A DNA stretch of 16,967 nt from a bacterium. Its GTDB lineage: Bacteria > Eremiobacterota > Eremiobacteria > Baltobacterales > Baltobacteraceae. Position 1 is the stretch's first letter. Each line of letters starts with the position of its first letter. Below the pieces are notes generated by a model. It saw only the letters and a list, made by a program, of their open reading frames with translations. It was not told where the DNA came from and ran no database searches. The DNA lies in NCBI GenBank assembly GCA_021784715.1, contig JAJYHP010000120.1, positions 1 to 16,967 of the forward strand, read 5' to 3'. The position numbers and the translations under genes are program-made. Shown piece after piece: positions 8,330-15,793 of the stretch.

Positions 8330-9494
8330 CGCCGCGCGCGTCGCGCCGCCGCCGCGCCTCTCGCGCAAGCCCGAACGGCGCGCCCCGCGCGCGTATGAAA
8401 GTGCGCCGCCCGATGCGATTCTCTTCATCAGCGTCGCCTGTCTGGTCGCGATCGGTATGGTGATGGTCTTCTCTGCGTCGAGCACGACGGCGTACGCCGT
8501 GCATCACGACGTCGCGTATTTTTTCAAACGCCAATTGATGTGGCTCGGGGTCGGCTGCGTCGCCGCGTGGGGCGCCTTCCGAATCGATTACACGAAGCTG
8601 CGCACCTACGCCCCCGCGCTCTTCATCGCCACCTCGCTCGCGCTGTTCGCGGTGCTCGTGCCGCATCTCGGGGCGAGCGTGAACGGCTCGCGCCGCTGGC
8701 TCGGGCTCTCATCGCTCTCCATCCAACCCTCGGAGTTCGCGAAGCTCACGCTCGTGTTCTTCCTCGCGGTTCGGCTCGCCGACATGGGCGAGCGCATTCG
8801 CTCGCTGACCAGTGGCGTCGTTCCCTTACTCGGCGCGATCTTCGTCGTCGCGTTGCTGATTCAACGCGAGCCCGATATGGGAACCGCGAGCATCATCGTC
8901 GCGATCGGCTTCATCATGCTCTTCGTCGCCGGCGCGCGCATCCCGCACCTGCTGATGGGGATCTTCTCCACCGCGCCCTTCGTCATCTATTCCATCTTCG
9001 CGCATTCCTACCAACGCGAACGGATCCTCGCCTTCATCAACCCGTGGAAAGATCCGCTCAATTACGGGTTCCATATCGTGCAATCGCTCTACGCGCTCGG
9101 CTCGGGCGGTTGGTGGGGCGTCGGCTTGGGCGCCTCCCGCGAAAAATTTTTCTACCTGCCCGAACAATACACCGATTTTATCTTCTCCATCGTCGGTGAA
9201 GAGCTGGGCCTGATCGGCACGCTCACCGTCGTCGCGCTTTTCCTCGTCTTCGCAACGCGTGCGGTGAATATCGCCATGCGCGCCGAAGACCGCTTCGGAT
9301 ATTTCCTCGCGCTGGGATGCACCGCGTTGATCGTCGTGCAAGCCTTCATCAATATCGGCGTGGTCACGTCGTCGTGGCCGGTCACCGGCGTGCCGCTGCC
9401 GTTCATTTCCTTCGGCGGCAGCGCGCTGGTCGTCGATCTCATCGCCGTCGCACTGATCGCCAACGTCGGGCGTCGCCGCCGCATAGGGAGTTAG
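8322..9494 (+). CDS. ftsW: Septal peptidoglycan glycosyltransferase FtsW (SEDS family)
   Basis: FtsW is the multi-spanning SEDS polymerase that makes septal glycan strands from lipid II, working with the FtsI transpeptidase encoded upstream. The 390-residue product has a basic, proline-rich cytoplasmic tail of about 30 residues, then about ten membrane segments. SEDS signatures present: FSASS after the first helix, GSRRWLGLSSLSIQPSEFAK, QREPDMGTA with Glu183 and Asp185, FINPWKDPLNYGFHIVQS, GSGGWWGVGLG, LPEQYTDFIFS at 279-287, and GVPLPFISFGGSA near the end. Position between murD and murG supports FtsW over its elongation relative RodA. The GTG start with GGAGG upstream overlaps murD by 8 nt. 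The murG GTG follows after a 3-nt gap. Confidence 0.96.
   Translation: MRNAARVAPPPRLSRKPERRAPRAYESAPPDAILFISVACLVAIGMVMVFSASSTTAYAVHHDVAYFFKRQLMWLGVGCVAAWGAFRIDYTKLRTYAPALFIATSLALFAVLVPHLGASVNGSRRWLGLSSLSIQPSEFAKLTLVFFLAVRLADMGERIRSLTSGVVPLLGAIFVVALLIQREPDMGTASIIVAIGFIMLFVAGARIPHLLMGIFSTAPFVIYSIFAHSYQRERILAFINPWKDPLNYGFHIVQSLYALGSGGWWGVGLGASREKFFYLPEQYTDFIFSIVGEELGLIGTLTVVALFLVFATRAVNIAMRAEDRFGYFLALGCTALIVVQAFINIGVVTSSWPVTGVPLPFISFGGSALVVDLIAVALIANVGRRRRIGS
9485..9490 (+). promoter_or_regulatory. Ribosome-binding site for murG
   Basis: AGGGAG lies 7 nt before GTG at 9498, within the last codons of ftsW. It supports this start at the only dcw junction in the window where the two genes do not overlap. 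Confidence 0.6.
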
Positions 9495-9497
9495 CGC

Positions 9498-10616
9498 GTG
9501 CGCATCCTCTTCGCCGGAGGGGGCACGGGCGGACACATCTATCCCGCGGTCGCGATCGCCGACGCCGTGCGCGAACGCGAGGGAGCCGGCGCGCGTATCG
9601 CCTTCGTCGGCACCGCGGATCGCCTCGAAGCGCGCCTCGTTCCGCAGGCGGGATATTCGCTGCACTGCATCGCGGCGCGCCCGTTGCGCCGCGACCGCAT
9701 CGGCGCGGCGTTGGGAACGGCGTTCGTCAACGGGTGGGGTGTGCTGCAAGCGTTCGGCGTGCTGCTCCGCGAGCGCCCGGAGATCGTTGTCGCGACCGGG
9801 GGCTACGTCTGCTTTCCACTCGTCGTCGCGGCGCGCGCGCTGCGCGCGTTGCGCGTATCACGTGCGAAGATCGCGCTGCTCGAACCCAACGCGCAGCCGG
9901 GGCTCACCAATCGCCTTCTCGCGCCCTTCGTCGATGAAGTCTGGGGCGCGCTGCCGCAGGGCGACCCGCGCTTCGGAGCGCGCTATCGCTGTACCGGCGT
10001 GCCGATTCGCGGCTCGCTGCGTTCGCTGCCGCCGCGCGCGGCGGCGATGGAACGGCTCGGGCTCGATCCGCAGCGGCGCACGCTGCTCGCGATGGGCGGT
10101 AGCCAGGGCGCTCGTTCGCTCAACGATGCGCTCGTCGGCGCGATCGCTGCGGGGCTACTCCCAGCGGGTTGGCAGGTGCTGCACCTGACCGGCGAGCGCG
10201 AATACGACCGCGTTCGCGCCGGGCTCCCCGCGGCGGCCGCGGGCGCCCTCCGCCCCTACCTCGACGATCCCGCCGATGCGTTCGCGGTCGCCGATCTGGT
10301 GCTCGCGCGCGCCGGCGCCTCGACGCTCGCCGAACTCATCGCGCTCGGCCTGCCGGCGATTCTGGTGCCCTACCCGCATGCCGCCGATGGGCACCAAAGC
10401 GCGAATGCCCGGGCGCTCGAAGCCGCCGGGGCGGCGGTGACGGTCGCCGACGAGGAGCTCACCGCCGCCTCGCTCGGAGCGTTGCTCGCTCGCATCTGCG
10501 CCCCCGAAGCGCTGGCGCGGCTCCGCGCGGCGATTGCGACTTTACGCACCCCCGACCCAACCGCGCTGATTCTTGCGCGGATAGCGGCGCTCGCGGGGCG
10601 AAATACCCAAACGTGA
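9498..10616 (+). CDS. murG: UDP-GlcNAc:lipid I GlcNAc transferase MurG
   Basis: MurG is a peripheral membrane GT-B glycosyltransferase (family GT28) that adds GlcNAc to lipid I at the cytoplasmic face, giving lipid II. The 372-residue protein has the N-terminal glycine-rich loop GGGTGGHIYPA with His13, the GGYVCFPLVVAA segment, EPNAQPGLTNRLLAPF, the second glycine loop MGGSQGA at 199-205, and the C-terminal UDP-GlcNAc-binding region ARAGASTLAELIALGLPAIL followed by His299-Gln300 in GHQSANA. All the expected elements are present and the length is typical. It starts at GTG 3 nt after ftsW and its TGA overlaps the murC GTG by four bases. Confidence 0.97.
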   Translation: MRILFAGGGTGGHIYPAVAIADAVREREGAGARIAFVGTADRLEARLVPQAGYSLHCIAARPLRRDRIGAALGTAFVNGWGVLQAFGVLLRERPEIVVATGGYVCFPLVVAARALRALRVSRAKIALLEPNAQPGLTNRLLAPFVDEVWGALPQGDPRFGARYRCTGVPIRGSLRSLPPRAAAMERLGLDPQRRTLLAMGGSQGARSLNDALVGAIAAGLLPAGWQVLHLTGEREYDRVRAGLPAAAAGALRPYLDDPADAFAVADLVLARAGASTLAELIALGLPAILVPYPHAADGHQSANARALEAAGAAVTVADEELTAASLGALLARICAPEALARLRAAIATLRTPDPTALILARIAALAGRNTQT

Positions 10617-11995
10617 GCGAGAGCGTGCGCCGACACTTTATCGGCATCGGCGGAATCGGAATGAGCGCGCTCGCGCGCATTCTGCTCGCGCGCGGCGAAA
10701 GCGTTGCGGGATCCGATCTCGCCGAGAGCGATCTGCTCGAACAGCTGCGCGCCGAGGGCGCGCGCGTCTACGTCGGCCACGATGCCGATTTGCTCGGCGA
10801 TGCCGAAGAAGTGATCGTCAGCTCGGCGATCGATCGCGATAATCCGGAGTTCCGCGAAGCGCGCCGCCGCAAGATTCCGGTGGTCCACCGCGGCGAATTG
10901 CTCGCCCGCATCGCGAGCCGGCGCGACGGCATCGCGATCTGCGGAACGCACGGCAAGACGACGACCACCGCGATGGTCCACGCGATATTACGCGCCGGCG
11001 GGATCGACGCCGGGCTCGTGCTCGGCGGCATCGATCCGCAGCTGGGGCGCAACGCCGTCGACGGCAGCTCGCCGTGGTTCGTCTGCGAAGCCGACGAATC
11101 GGACGGCTCGTTCGCATTGTTGCAACCGCGCATAGCGACGATCAATAACATCGAGAACGACCATCTCAACTCCGACGACGAACTTCCGCGCCTCATCGAC
11201 GCCTTCGGGGAATTTCTCGGCCGTTTGCCCGCCGAGGGAGCGGCGATCGTCGGCATCGACAACGCGAACTCCGCCTCGCTCGCCGCCCTTCCGCGGGCGG
11301 CGCGCACGATCACGTTCGGCACGACCGCGCTCGCCGACATAACCGCGGCGAACGTCACCTTCGCGGGATTGAGCGCGCACTTCGATCTCGTCGTGCGCGG
11401 GGAACGCCGCGGCACGGTCACGCTCAACGTTCCCGGCGCGATCAACGTGCTCAACGCACTCGCCGCCATCGCCGTCGCCGAAGAAGTCGGCGTGCCGTTC
11501 GCCGCGGTGGCGACGGGGCTGCGCGATTTTTGCGGCGTGCGCCGTCGTTTCGACATACTCGCGCGCGGACAACGCCTCACCGTCGTCGACGATTACGCGC
11601 ATCATCCCACCGCGGTGCGCGCGACGATCGCCGCGGCGCGCAATTACCATTCCGGGCCGCTCGTGGTGGCGTTTCAGCCGCACCGCTACTCGCGAACCGG
11701 CTACCTCGCGCGCGATTTCGCCGACGCGCTGCGCGGCGCCGACCGCGTCTATCTCACGCCGATTTACGCCGCCTCCGAGGCCCCGATTCCCGGCATCAGC
11801 GAACGCTCCATCGGCGATCGCCTGAGCGAATTCGGCGTCGACGTTCGCTACGTGGCGCGCGTGGAAGAGCTCGTCGAGCGCATCGAAGAAGAATCGCCGC
11901 CGGGCACGCTCGCGTTGATGCTCGGCGCGGGCTCCATTACGCGCAGCGCGGCGCGGCTCGCCGAGCGCGCCATGCCGACGGCGGCACTCCGGTGA
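10613..11995 (+). CDS. murC: UDP-MurNAc:L-alanine ligase MurC
   Basis: MurC adds L-alanine, the first stem-peptide residue, to UDP-MurNAc. The 460-residue protein starts with a nucleotide-binding domain (HFIGIGGIGMSALARIL), then the P-loop GTHGKTTTT starting at Gly111 with Lys115, the EADESDGSF acidic block, NNIENDHL, and a C-terminal domain with DDYAHHP at 326-332 and FQPHRYSRT, all characteristic of MurC. GTG at 10613 forms a GTGA overlap with murG and places the glycine motif about ten residues from the N-terminus, as usual. A second in-frame GTG at 10625 is possible. The open frame further upstream lies inside murG and is not real. The TGA stop overlaps the murB GTG by four bases; the murB frame differs, so there is no MurC-MurB fusion. 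Confidence 0.97.
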   Translation: MSESVRRHFIGIGGIGMSALARILLARGESVAGSDLAESDLLEQLRAEGARVYVGHDADLLGDAEEVIVSSAIDRDNPEFREARRRKIPVVHRGELLARIASRRDGIAICGTHGKTTTTAMVHAILRAGGIDAGLVLGGIDPQLGRNAVDGSSPWFVCEADESDGSFALLQPRIATINNIENDHLNSDDELPRLIDAFGEFLGRLPAEGAAIVGIDNANSASLAALPRAARTITFGTTALADITAANVTFAGLSAHFDLVVRGERRGTVTLNVPGAINVLNALAAIAVAEEVGVPFAAVATGLRDFCGVRRRFDILARGQRLTVVDDYAHHPTAVRATIAAARNYHSGPLVVAFQPHRYSRTGYLARDFADALRGADRVYLTPIYAASEAPIPGISERSIGDRLSEFGVDVRYVARVEELVERIEEESPPGTLALMLGAGSITRSAARLAERAMPTAALR

Positions 11996-12975
11996 GCCTC
12001 ACGACGGCGTCGAGCGCGAAAACGTTGCTCGACGACGACGACCGCGCGATGCTGCGCGAGATCCTCGCCGATCGCGTCGCATTCGACGAACCGCTCGCGC
12101 CGTACACTTCGTGGAAGATCGGCGGTCCCGCCGACGCCTTCGCGCAACTCGAACGCGAAAACGAACTCTCTGCGGTTCTCACGCATTGCGTGCGTCGTCG
12201 CTTGCCGTGGTTCGTCTTGGGAAGCGGCAGCAACCTACTCGTCGGCGACGGCGGCATTCGCGGCATCGTGGTGCGCCTGGGCGGCGATTTCGCTCGCGTC
12301 GAGGTGCGCGCGACCGAGGAGAGCGTGCGCGTCGTCGCCGGCGCCTCGGCCTCGATGGCGGCGATTACCGCGCGCGCCGCGAGCGCCGGCGCCGTCGGCA
12401 TCGGTTCGCTGGCCGGGATTCCCGGAACGCTCGGCGGTTCGTTGCGGATGAACGCCGGCACCGACCGCGAGATGGGGGATTTCATTCGCGACGTGCGCGT
12501 GCAGTCGCCGAGCCGCCCCGCACCGCACTCGGTCGACGTGCGCTATTTTTATCGGCACACCAGCCTCGCTCGCGACGCGGTGGTGGTGGGAGCCGAACTC
12601 GCGTTCGCGCGCGGCGACGCGCACGCCGTACGCGAGGAGATGCAGGCCCGGCTCGTTCGCCGAAAACAAACCCAGCCGATCGCGCTGCCAAACGCAGGGT
12701 CGTGCTTTCGCAATCCGGAAGGCGATAAGGCCGCGCGGCTGATCGAAGCCGTTGGGGCGAAGGGTTGGCGCGAGGGCGATGCGGAAGTCTCACCGCTCCA
12801 CGCGAACTTTATTAATAATCTCGGCGCGGCGAGTGCCTGCGACGTCGCAACGCTGCTCGCGCGCGTTCGGCGCGCGGTCTTCGAACGTTTCGATATCGGA
12901 TTGGAGCTGGAGGTACATCTCGTGGGTGTTTTTATCGATCGAGAATGGGATGGAGGCCATGGCCGAGTTGCGTAA
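11992..12975 (+). CDS. murB: UDP-N-acetylenolpyruvoylglucosamine reductase MurB
   Basis: MurB is the FAD flavoenzyme that uses NADPH to reduce UDP-GlcNAc-enolpyruvate to UDP-MurNAc, the MurC substrate. The 327-residue protein shows YTSWKIGGPAD near the start of the FAD domain, LGSGSNLLVGDGG (Gly77-Val84), and GSLAGIPGTLGGSLRMNAG, then NAGSCFRNP with Ser237 at the place of the catalytic serine proton donor. HANFINNLGAAS and a terminal LELEVHLVG supply the conserved Glu near the C-terminus. GTG at 11992 overlaps the murC stop (GTGA). I chose it because the longer open frame lies in murC. Its 3' end overlaps ddl by 17 nt. The order murC-murB-ddl is common in dcw clusters. Confidence 0.95.
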   Translation: MSLTTASSAKTLLDDDDRAMLREILADRVAFDEPLAPYTSWKIGGPADAFAQLERENELSAVLTHCVRRRLPWFVLGSGSNLLVGDGGIRGIVVRLGGDFARVEVRATEESVRVVAGASASMAAITARAASAGAVGIGSLAGIPGTLGGSLRMNAGTDREMGDFIRDVRVQSPSRPAPHSVDVRYFYRHTSLARDAVVVGAELAFARGDAHAVREEMQARLVRRKQTQPIALPNAGSCFRNPEGDKAARLIEAVGAKGWREGDAEVSPLHANFINNLGAASACDVATLLARVRRAVFERFDIGLELEVHLVGVFIDREWDGGHGRVA

Positions 12976-13903
12976 GGCGCGCGTCGCGGTGGTGATGGGC
13001 GGCAAGAGCGCCGAACGCGAGATATCGATCGCGAGCGGTACTCCCGTCGCGCGCGCGTTGGGAACGCTCGGCTACGACGTCCATACGATCGATTACGACG
13101 AACGCTTCATCGACGCGATTCGGACGCTCGCGCCCGACGTCGTCTTCAACGCGTTGCACGGCACCGGCGGAGAGGACGGCGAGATGCAGGGCGTGCTCGA
13201 CCATCTCGGCGTCGCCTATACCGGCAGCGGGATCGCGGCTTGCGCGCTGGCGATGGACAAGCATCTCGTCAAAAAACTCTTTGCCGCCGAAGGGCTCCCG
13301 ACCGCGGCGTGGGATCACTTCGATCTCGACGGCGGCGCGTTGCCGCTGCTGCCGGGCTCGCTCGATCTCCCGTTGGTGGTGAAGCCGCGCTACGAAGGCT
13401 CCTCCATCGGCGTGCGCATCGTCCGCACGCACGAACAGTGGAGCGCCGCGGTGATCGAACTCTCGCGCAGCTACGGCTGCGTGCTCGCCGAAGAATTCAT
13501 CGCCGGACGCGAATTTACGTGCGCGGTGCTGGGCGAGGAGGCGTTGCCGGTCGTCGAAATCGTCGCCAACCGCGACGGCTTCTATTCTACCGATGCGAAA
13601 TACGAACCGGGCGGCAGCACGCATATCGCACCGGCGAAGATCGACGCCGATCTCGCTTCGCGCATGCAGATGCTCGCGCTCTCCGCGCACCGTTTGTTGG
13701 GAATGCGCGATTATTCGCGCACCGATTTTATCGTCAGCGAGCAGAACCGCCCGTATTTATTGGAGATCAACGCGCTGCCGGGGCTCACGCCCACCTCGCT
13801 GTTGCCCGACGCCGCGGCCGCCGTGGGGATCGGCTTCGACGCGCTGGTGGAACGGATCGTCGGCTACGCACTCGCTCGGGCGAGGCGCCGTAACGCCGCG
13901 TAG
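12959..13903 (+). CDS. ddl: D-alanine:D-alanine ligase Ddl
   Basis: Ddl is an ATP-grasp enzyme that makes the D-Ala-D-Ala dipeptide used by MurF. The 314-residue protein has VVMGGKSAEREIS with Glu19 (the D-Ala-binding Glu), HGTGGEDGEMQG, DKHLVKKLF, VVKPRYEGSSIGV with Lys142 and Ser148-Ser149, FYSTDAKYEPGGSTH, RTDF, and the metal-binding EINALPG with Glu269 and Asn271. The Tyr in the DAKY stretch matches D-Ala-adding enzymes rather than the D-lactate type, judged by eye. The start may be ATG 12959 or ATG 12950, three codons earlier; a GGAGG at 12952-12956 is too close to the first and inside the second. It overlaps murB by 17 or 26 nt. It is the last wall gene in the window and is followed by the only real intergenic gap. 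Confidence 0.95.
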   Translation: MAELRKARVAVVMGGKSAEREISIASGTPVARALGTLGYDVHTIDYDERFIDAIRTLAPDVVFNALHGTGGEDGEMQGVLDHLGVAYTGSGIAACALAMDKHLVKKLFAAEGLPTAAWDHFDLDGGALPLLPGSLDLPLVVKPRYEGSSIGVRIVRTHEQWSAAVIELSRSYGCVLAEEFIAGREFTCAVLGEEALPVVEIVANRDGFYSTDAKYEPGGSTHIAPAKIDADLASRMQMLALSAHRLLGMRDYSRTDFIVSEQNRPYLLEINALPGLTPTSLLPDAAAAVGIGFDALVERIVGYALARARRRNAA

Positions 13904-13921
13904 CGTTTCGCTTTCGGCAAA

Positions 13922-13937
13922 TGCGACGTTGGTCGCA
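13922..13937 (+). repeat. Inverted repeat, 6-bp stem with 4-nt loop
   Basis: TGCGAC pairs perfectly with GTCGCA around a GTTG loop, 18 nt after the ddl stop. The position fits a transcription terminator or RNA 3' end, but no T-run follows, so an intrinsic terminator is not established. Part of the loop and right arm (GTTGG, 13928-13932) could instead pair with CCAAC at 13948-13952. Confidence 0.4.
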
Positions 13938-13971
13938 AGATAAGGCTCCAACCGTATGGGAACCTGCATGG

Positions 13972-13994
13972 CGGGGCAAGAAGAATAGGCCCCG
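13972..13994 (+). repeat. Inverted repeat, 6-bp GC stem with 11-nt purine-rich loop
   Basis: CGGGGC pairs with GCCCCG around the loop AAGAAGAATAG. It lies 26 nt before the ribosome-binding site of citrate synthase. It could be a leader hairpin or a protein-binding site, or it could be chance. No T-run follows it. Confidence 0.4.
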
Positions 13995-14020
13995 AGCATT
14001 CTATCGTCTAGATATCGACC

Positions 14021-14026
14021 GGAGGT
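14021..14026 (+). promoter_or_regulatory. Ribosome-binding site for citrate synthase
   Basis: GGAGGT ends 3 nt before GTG at 14030. The match is strong with short spacing, and it makes this GTG the clear start of citrate synthase. Confidence 0.8.
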
Positions 14027-14029
14027 ATC

Positions 14030-15199
14030 GTGTCCAGTACGGGTTTAATCGTCGATCGCGGCCTTGAAGGCGTCGTCGTCGGCAGTACGTTGCTCTCGAA
14101 CGTCGAGGGAAAAATCGGTCGTCTCACCTACCGCGGTTACGATATCGACGATCTCGCTCCGAACGCGACCTTTGAAGAGGTCGTGCATTTGTTATTGTTC
14201 GGAAATCTTCCGACGAGCGAAGAACTCGAACACCTGAAACGCGAGATCGGCACGCGCCGCATGTTGCCCGAGCCGCTGATCGACGGGATGCGTCGCTCGC
14301 CGAAGACGGCGTGGCCGATGGACGTGCTGCGCACGGTCGCGAGCGGGCTGGCGTTGTTCTCGCCGGTCAATCGGGTCGGCGAGCACGTCTCCGACGTCCA
14401 CACCGCAATCGAATTGATCGCGAAGATGCCGACCATCCTAGCCGCTTGGGACCGCATTCGCCGCGACCTCGATCCGATCGAACCGCGCAACGACCTCTCG
14501 CAAGCCGCGAACTTCCTCTACATGCGCACCGGCAAGATGCCCGCCGAAATCGAGGCGAAGGCGCTCGACACCTATCTCGTGCTGCTCGCCGATCACTCCT
14601 ATAACGCCTCCACCTTCTCCGCCCGCGTTACCGCTTCGACGCGCGCCGATATCTACGCCGCCGTCACCGCGGCGCTCGCGACGCTCGAAGGCGATCTGCA
14701 CGGCGGTGCGGCGAGCGCGGCCTTCAATACGTTGCTCTCGGTCGGCTCGCCCGATCGCGCGGAGATCTACGTGCGCGACGCGTTGGGGCGCGGGGAGCGC
14801 ATCATGGGCATGGGGCACCGCGAATATCGCGTTCGCGATCCGCGCGCGCGCCATCTCGAAGTGAAGGCGAAAGAACTCTCGGCCTACCGCGGCGATTCGC
14901 GCTGGTACGAGATCGCCCGCGCGCTCGAAGAAGCGAGCAATAAGGTGCTCAAGGAGACCAAACCCGATAAGAGCATCTACGCGAACGTCGATTTCTACAC
15001 CGCGCCGTTGCTCGCCGATCTCGGCATGCCGGGCGACGAATTCACGTGCATGTTCGCCTGCGGACGTATCGCCGGGTGGAGCGCGCACATCCTCGAACAG
15101 CTCGGCGACAATCGTTTGATTCGCCCGCAGGCGACCTACGAAGGCCCGGCACCGGGGCCGTTCGTGCCGATCGCCGCGCGACCGGCCGCCAAGCACTGA
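14030..15199 (+). CDS. Citrate synthase (type I-like short form; 2-methylcitrate synthase possible)
   Basis: The 389-residue protein condenses acetyl-CoA with oxaloacetate, the entry step of the TCA cycle. It has the short N-terminus of the hexameric-independent bacterial/archaeal form, starting with GLEGVVVGSTLLSNVEGKIG and LTYRGYDIDDLA. The active-site elements are ADHSYNASTFSARV with His189, HGGAASAAFN, MGMGHREYRVRDPRA with His263, and NVDFYTAPLLADLGMP with Asp321, so the His-His-Asp triad is present. The loop HREY differs from the commoner HRVY. Propionyl-CoA-using methylcitrate synthases share this fold and cannot be excluded by eye; no prpB/prpD genes are in view. It starts at GTG after a strong ribosome-binding site. 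hisB begins 4 nt after its stop, which suggests a shared transcript with the histidine genes. Confidence 0.93.
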   Translation: MSSTGLIVDRGLEGVVVGSTLLSNVEGKIGRLTYRGYDIDDLAPNATFEEVVHLLLFGNLPTSEELEHLKREIGTRRMLPEPLIDGMRRSPKTAWPMDVLRTVASGLALFSPVNRVGEHVSDVHTAIELIAKMPTILAAWDRIRRDLDPIEPRNDLSQAANFLYMRTGKMPAEIEAKALDTYLVLLADHSYNASTFSARVTASTRADIYAAVTAALATLEGDLHGGAASAAFNTLLSVGSPDRAEIYVRDALGRGERIMGMGHREYRVRDPRARHLEVKAKELSAYRGDSRWYEIARALEEASNKVLKETKPDKSIYANVDFYTAPLLADLGMPGDEFTCMFACGRIAGWSAHILEQLGDNRLIRPQATYEGPAPGPFVPIAARPAAKH

Positions 15200-15203
15200 T
15201 GCC

Positions 15204-15791
15204 GTGAGCGCTCCGGCGCGCGCGGCGCGGGTGAAGCGAGCGACCAAAGAGACCGAGATCGATCTCGAGCTCGATCTCGACGGCGGCGAGATATCGATCG
15301 ATACCGGGGTCGACTTCTTCGATCACATGCTGCACGCACTCGCGCTGCACGGTGGGATGGGATTGAAGCTGCGCGCGCGCGGCGACGGCATGGACAACCA
15401 CCATCTCATCGAGGACGTCGGCATCGCACTCGGCCGCGCGATCTACGAAGCGCTCGGCGAGAAACGCGGGATCGCGCGCTTCGGTTCGATCATGCTGCCG
15501 CTCGACGACGCGCTCGTCGCGGCGAGCATCGATATCTCCGGCCGCTCCTATCTCAACTTTCGGGTCGAATTTCTGCGGAACGATCTCGGCGCGATGCCGA
15601 CCGAGATGGTCGGCGAATTTTTCCGCGCGATGAGCGACCACGCGCGCATAACGGTCCACCTGATCGCCATGCACGGGCACGTCGCGCACCATCTCTGCGA
15701 AGCGACGTTCAAAGCGTTCGCGCGAGCGTTCGCGGCGGCGAAGAGGATCGAGAGCGATAGGATCGCTTCGACGAAAGGGTTGCTGGAATAG
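15204..15791 (+). CDS. hisB: Imidazoleglycerol-phosphate dehydratase HisB
   Basis: HisB removes water from imidazole glycerol phosphate to give imidazole acetol phosphate in histidine synthesis. The 195-residue monofunctional dehydratase has no fused phosphatase domain, unlike the enterobacterial protein. Metal-binding motifs are in place: GVDFFDHMLHALALHGG, DNHHLIED at 64-71, and HGHVAHHLCEATFKAF with His162, His163 and Glu166, the duplicated HHxxE-type sites that hold the manganese pair. The end (ESDRIASTKGLLE) matches the usual C-terminal STKG. The GTG start is 4 nt after citrate synthase and has no clear ribosome-binding site, so translation may depend on coupling. hisH follows after 2 nt. 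Confidence 0.97.
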   Translation: MSAPARAARVKRATKETEIDLELDLDGGEISIDTGVDFFDHMLHALALHGGMGLKLRARGDGMDNHHLIEDVGIALGRAIYEALGEKRGIARFGSIMLPLDDALVAASIDISGRSYLNFRVEFLRNDLGAMPTEMVGEFFRAMSDHARITVHLIAMHGHVAHHLCEATFKAFARAFAAAKRIESDRIASTKGLLE

Positions 15792-15793
15792 CC

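Larger units (their letters stand above)
13904..14029 (+). other. Intergenic region between the cell-wall and metabolic blocks, with two small inverted repeats
   Basis: This 126-bp stretch is the only non-coding segment of notable size. It is visibly richer in A and T than its surroundings. It contains two short perfect inverted repeats (13922-13937 and 13972-13994), a possible long-range pair (AATGC at 13920-13924 with GCATT at 13996-14000), and the ribosome-binding site of the next gene. A promoter for citrate synthase and a terminator for the cell-wall operon would be expected here. I cannot point to a convincing sigma-70 pair or a hairpin followed by a T-run. TTGGTC at 13929 is the best -35-like hexamer, but no good -10 lies at the right distance. 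Confidence 0.6.

Noticed and set aside
7328..8485. A 385-codon minus-strand open frame opposite murD and ftsW
   Set aside because: Antisense to two well-supported genes, with no family motif; a by-product of GC-rich codon use.
10169..10612. A 148-codon upstream extension of the murC reading frame
   Set aside because: It overlaps murG entirely and codes for Arg-rich sequence. MurC begins normally near GTG 10613.
11530..12975. A MurC-MurB fusion
   Set aside because: The two genes use different frames joined by a GTGA overlap, so they are separate proteins.
13929..13960. A sigma-70 promoter for citrate synthase (TTGGTC with GTATGG)
   Set aside because: The -35 match is partial, the -10 is poor and the spacing is about 19 nt. 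The evidence is too weak to annotate.
13922..13994. An intrinsic terminator after ddl
   Set aside because: Both hairpins have 6-bp stems and neither is followed by a run of T.
13921..14067. A 48-codon plus-strand ORF (ATG 13921) across the intergenic gap into citrate synthase
   Set aside because: There is no ribosome-binding site, the product is basic with no recognisable motif, and it runs in another frame into a well-supported gene. A leader peptide is possible but unsupported.
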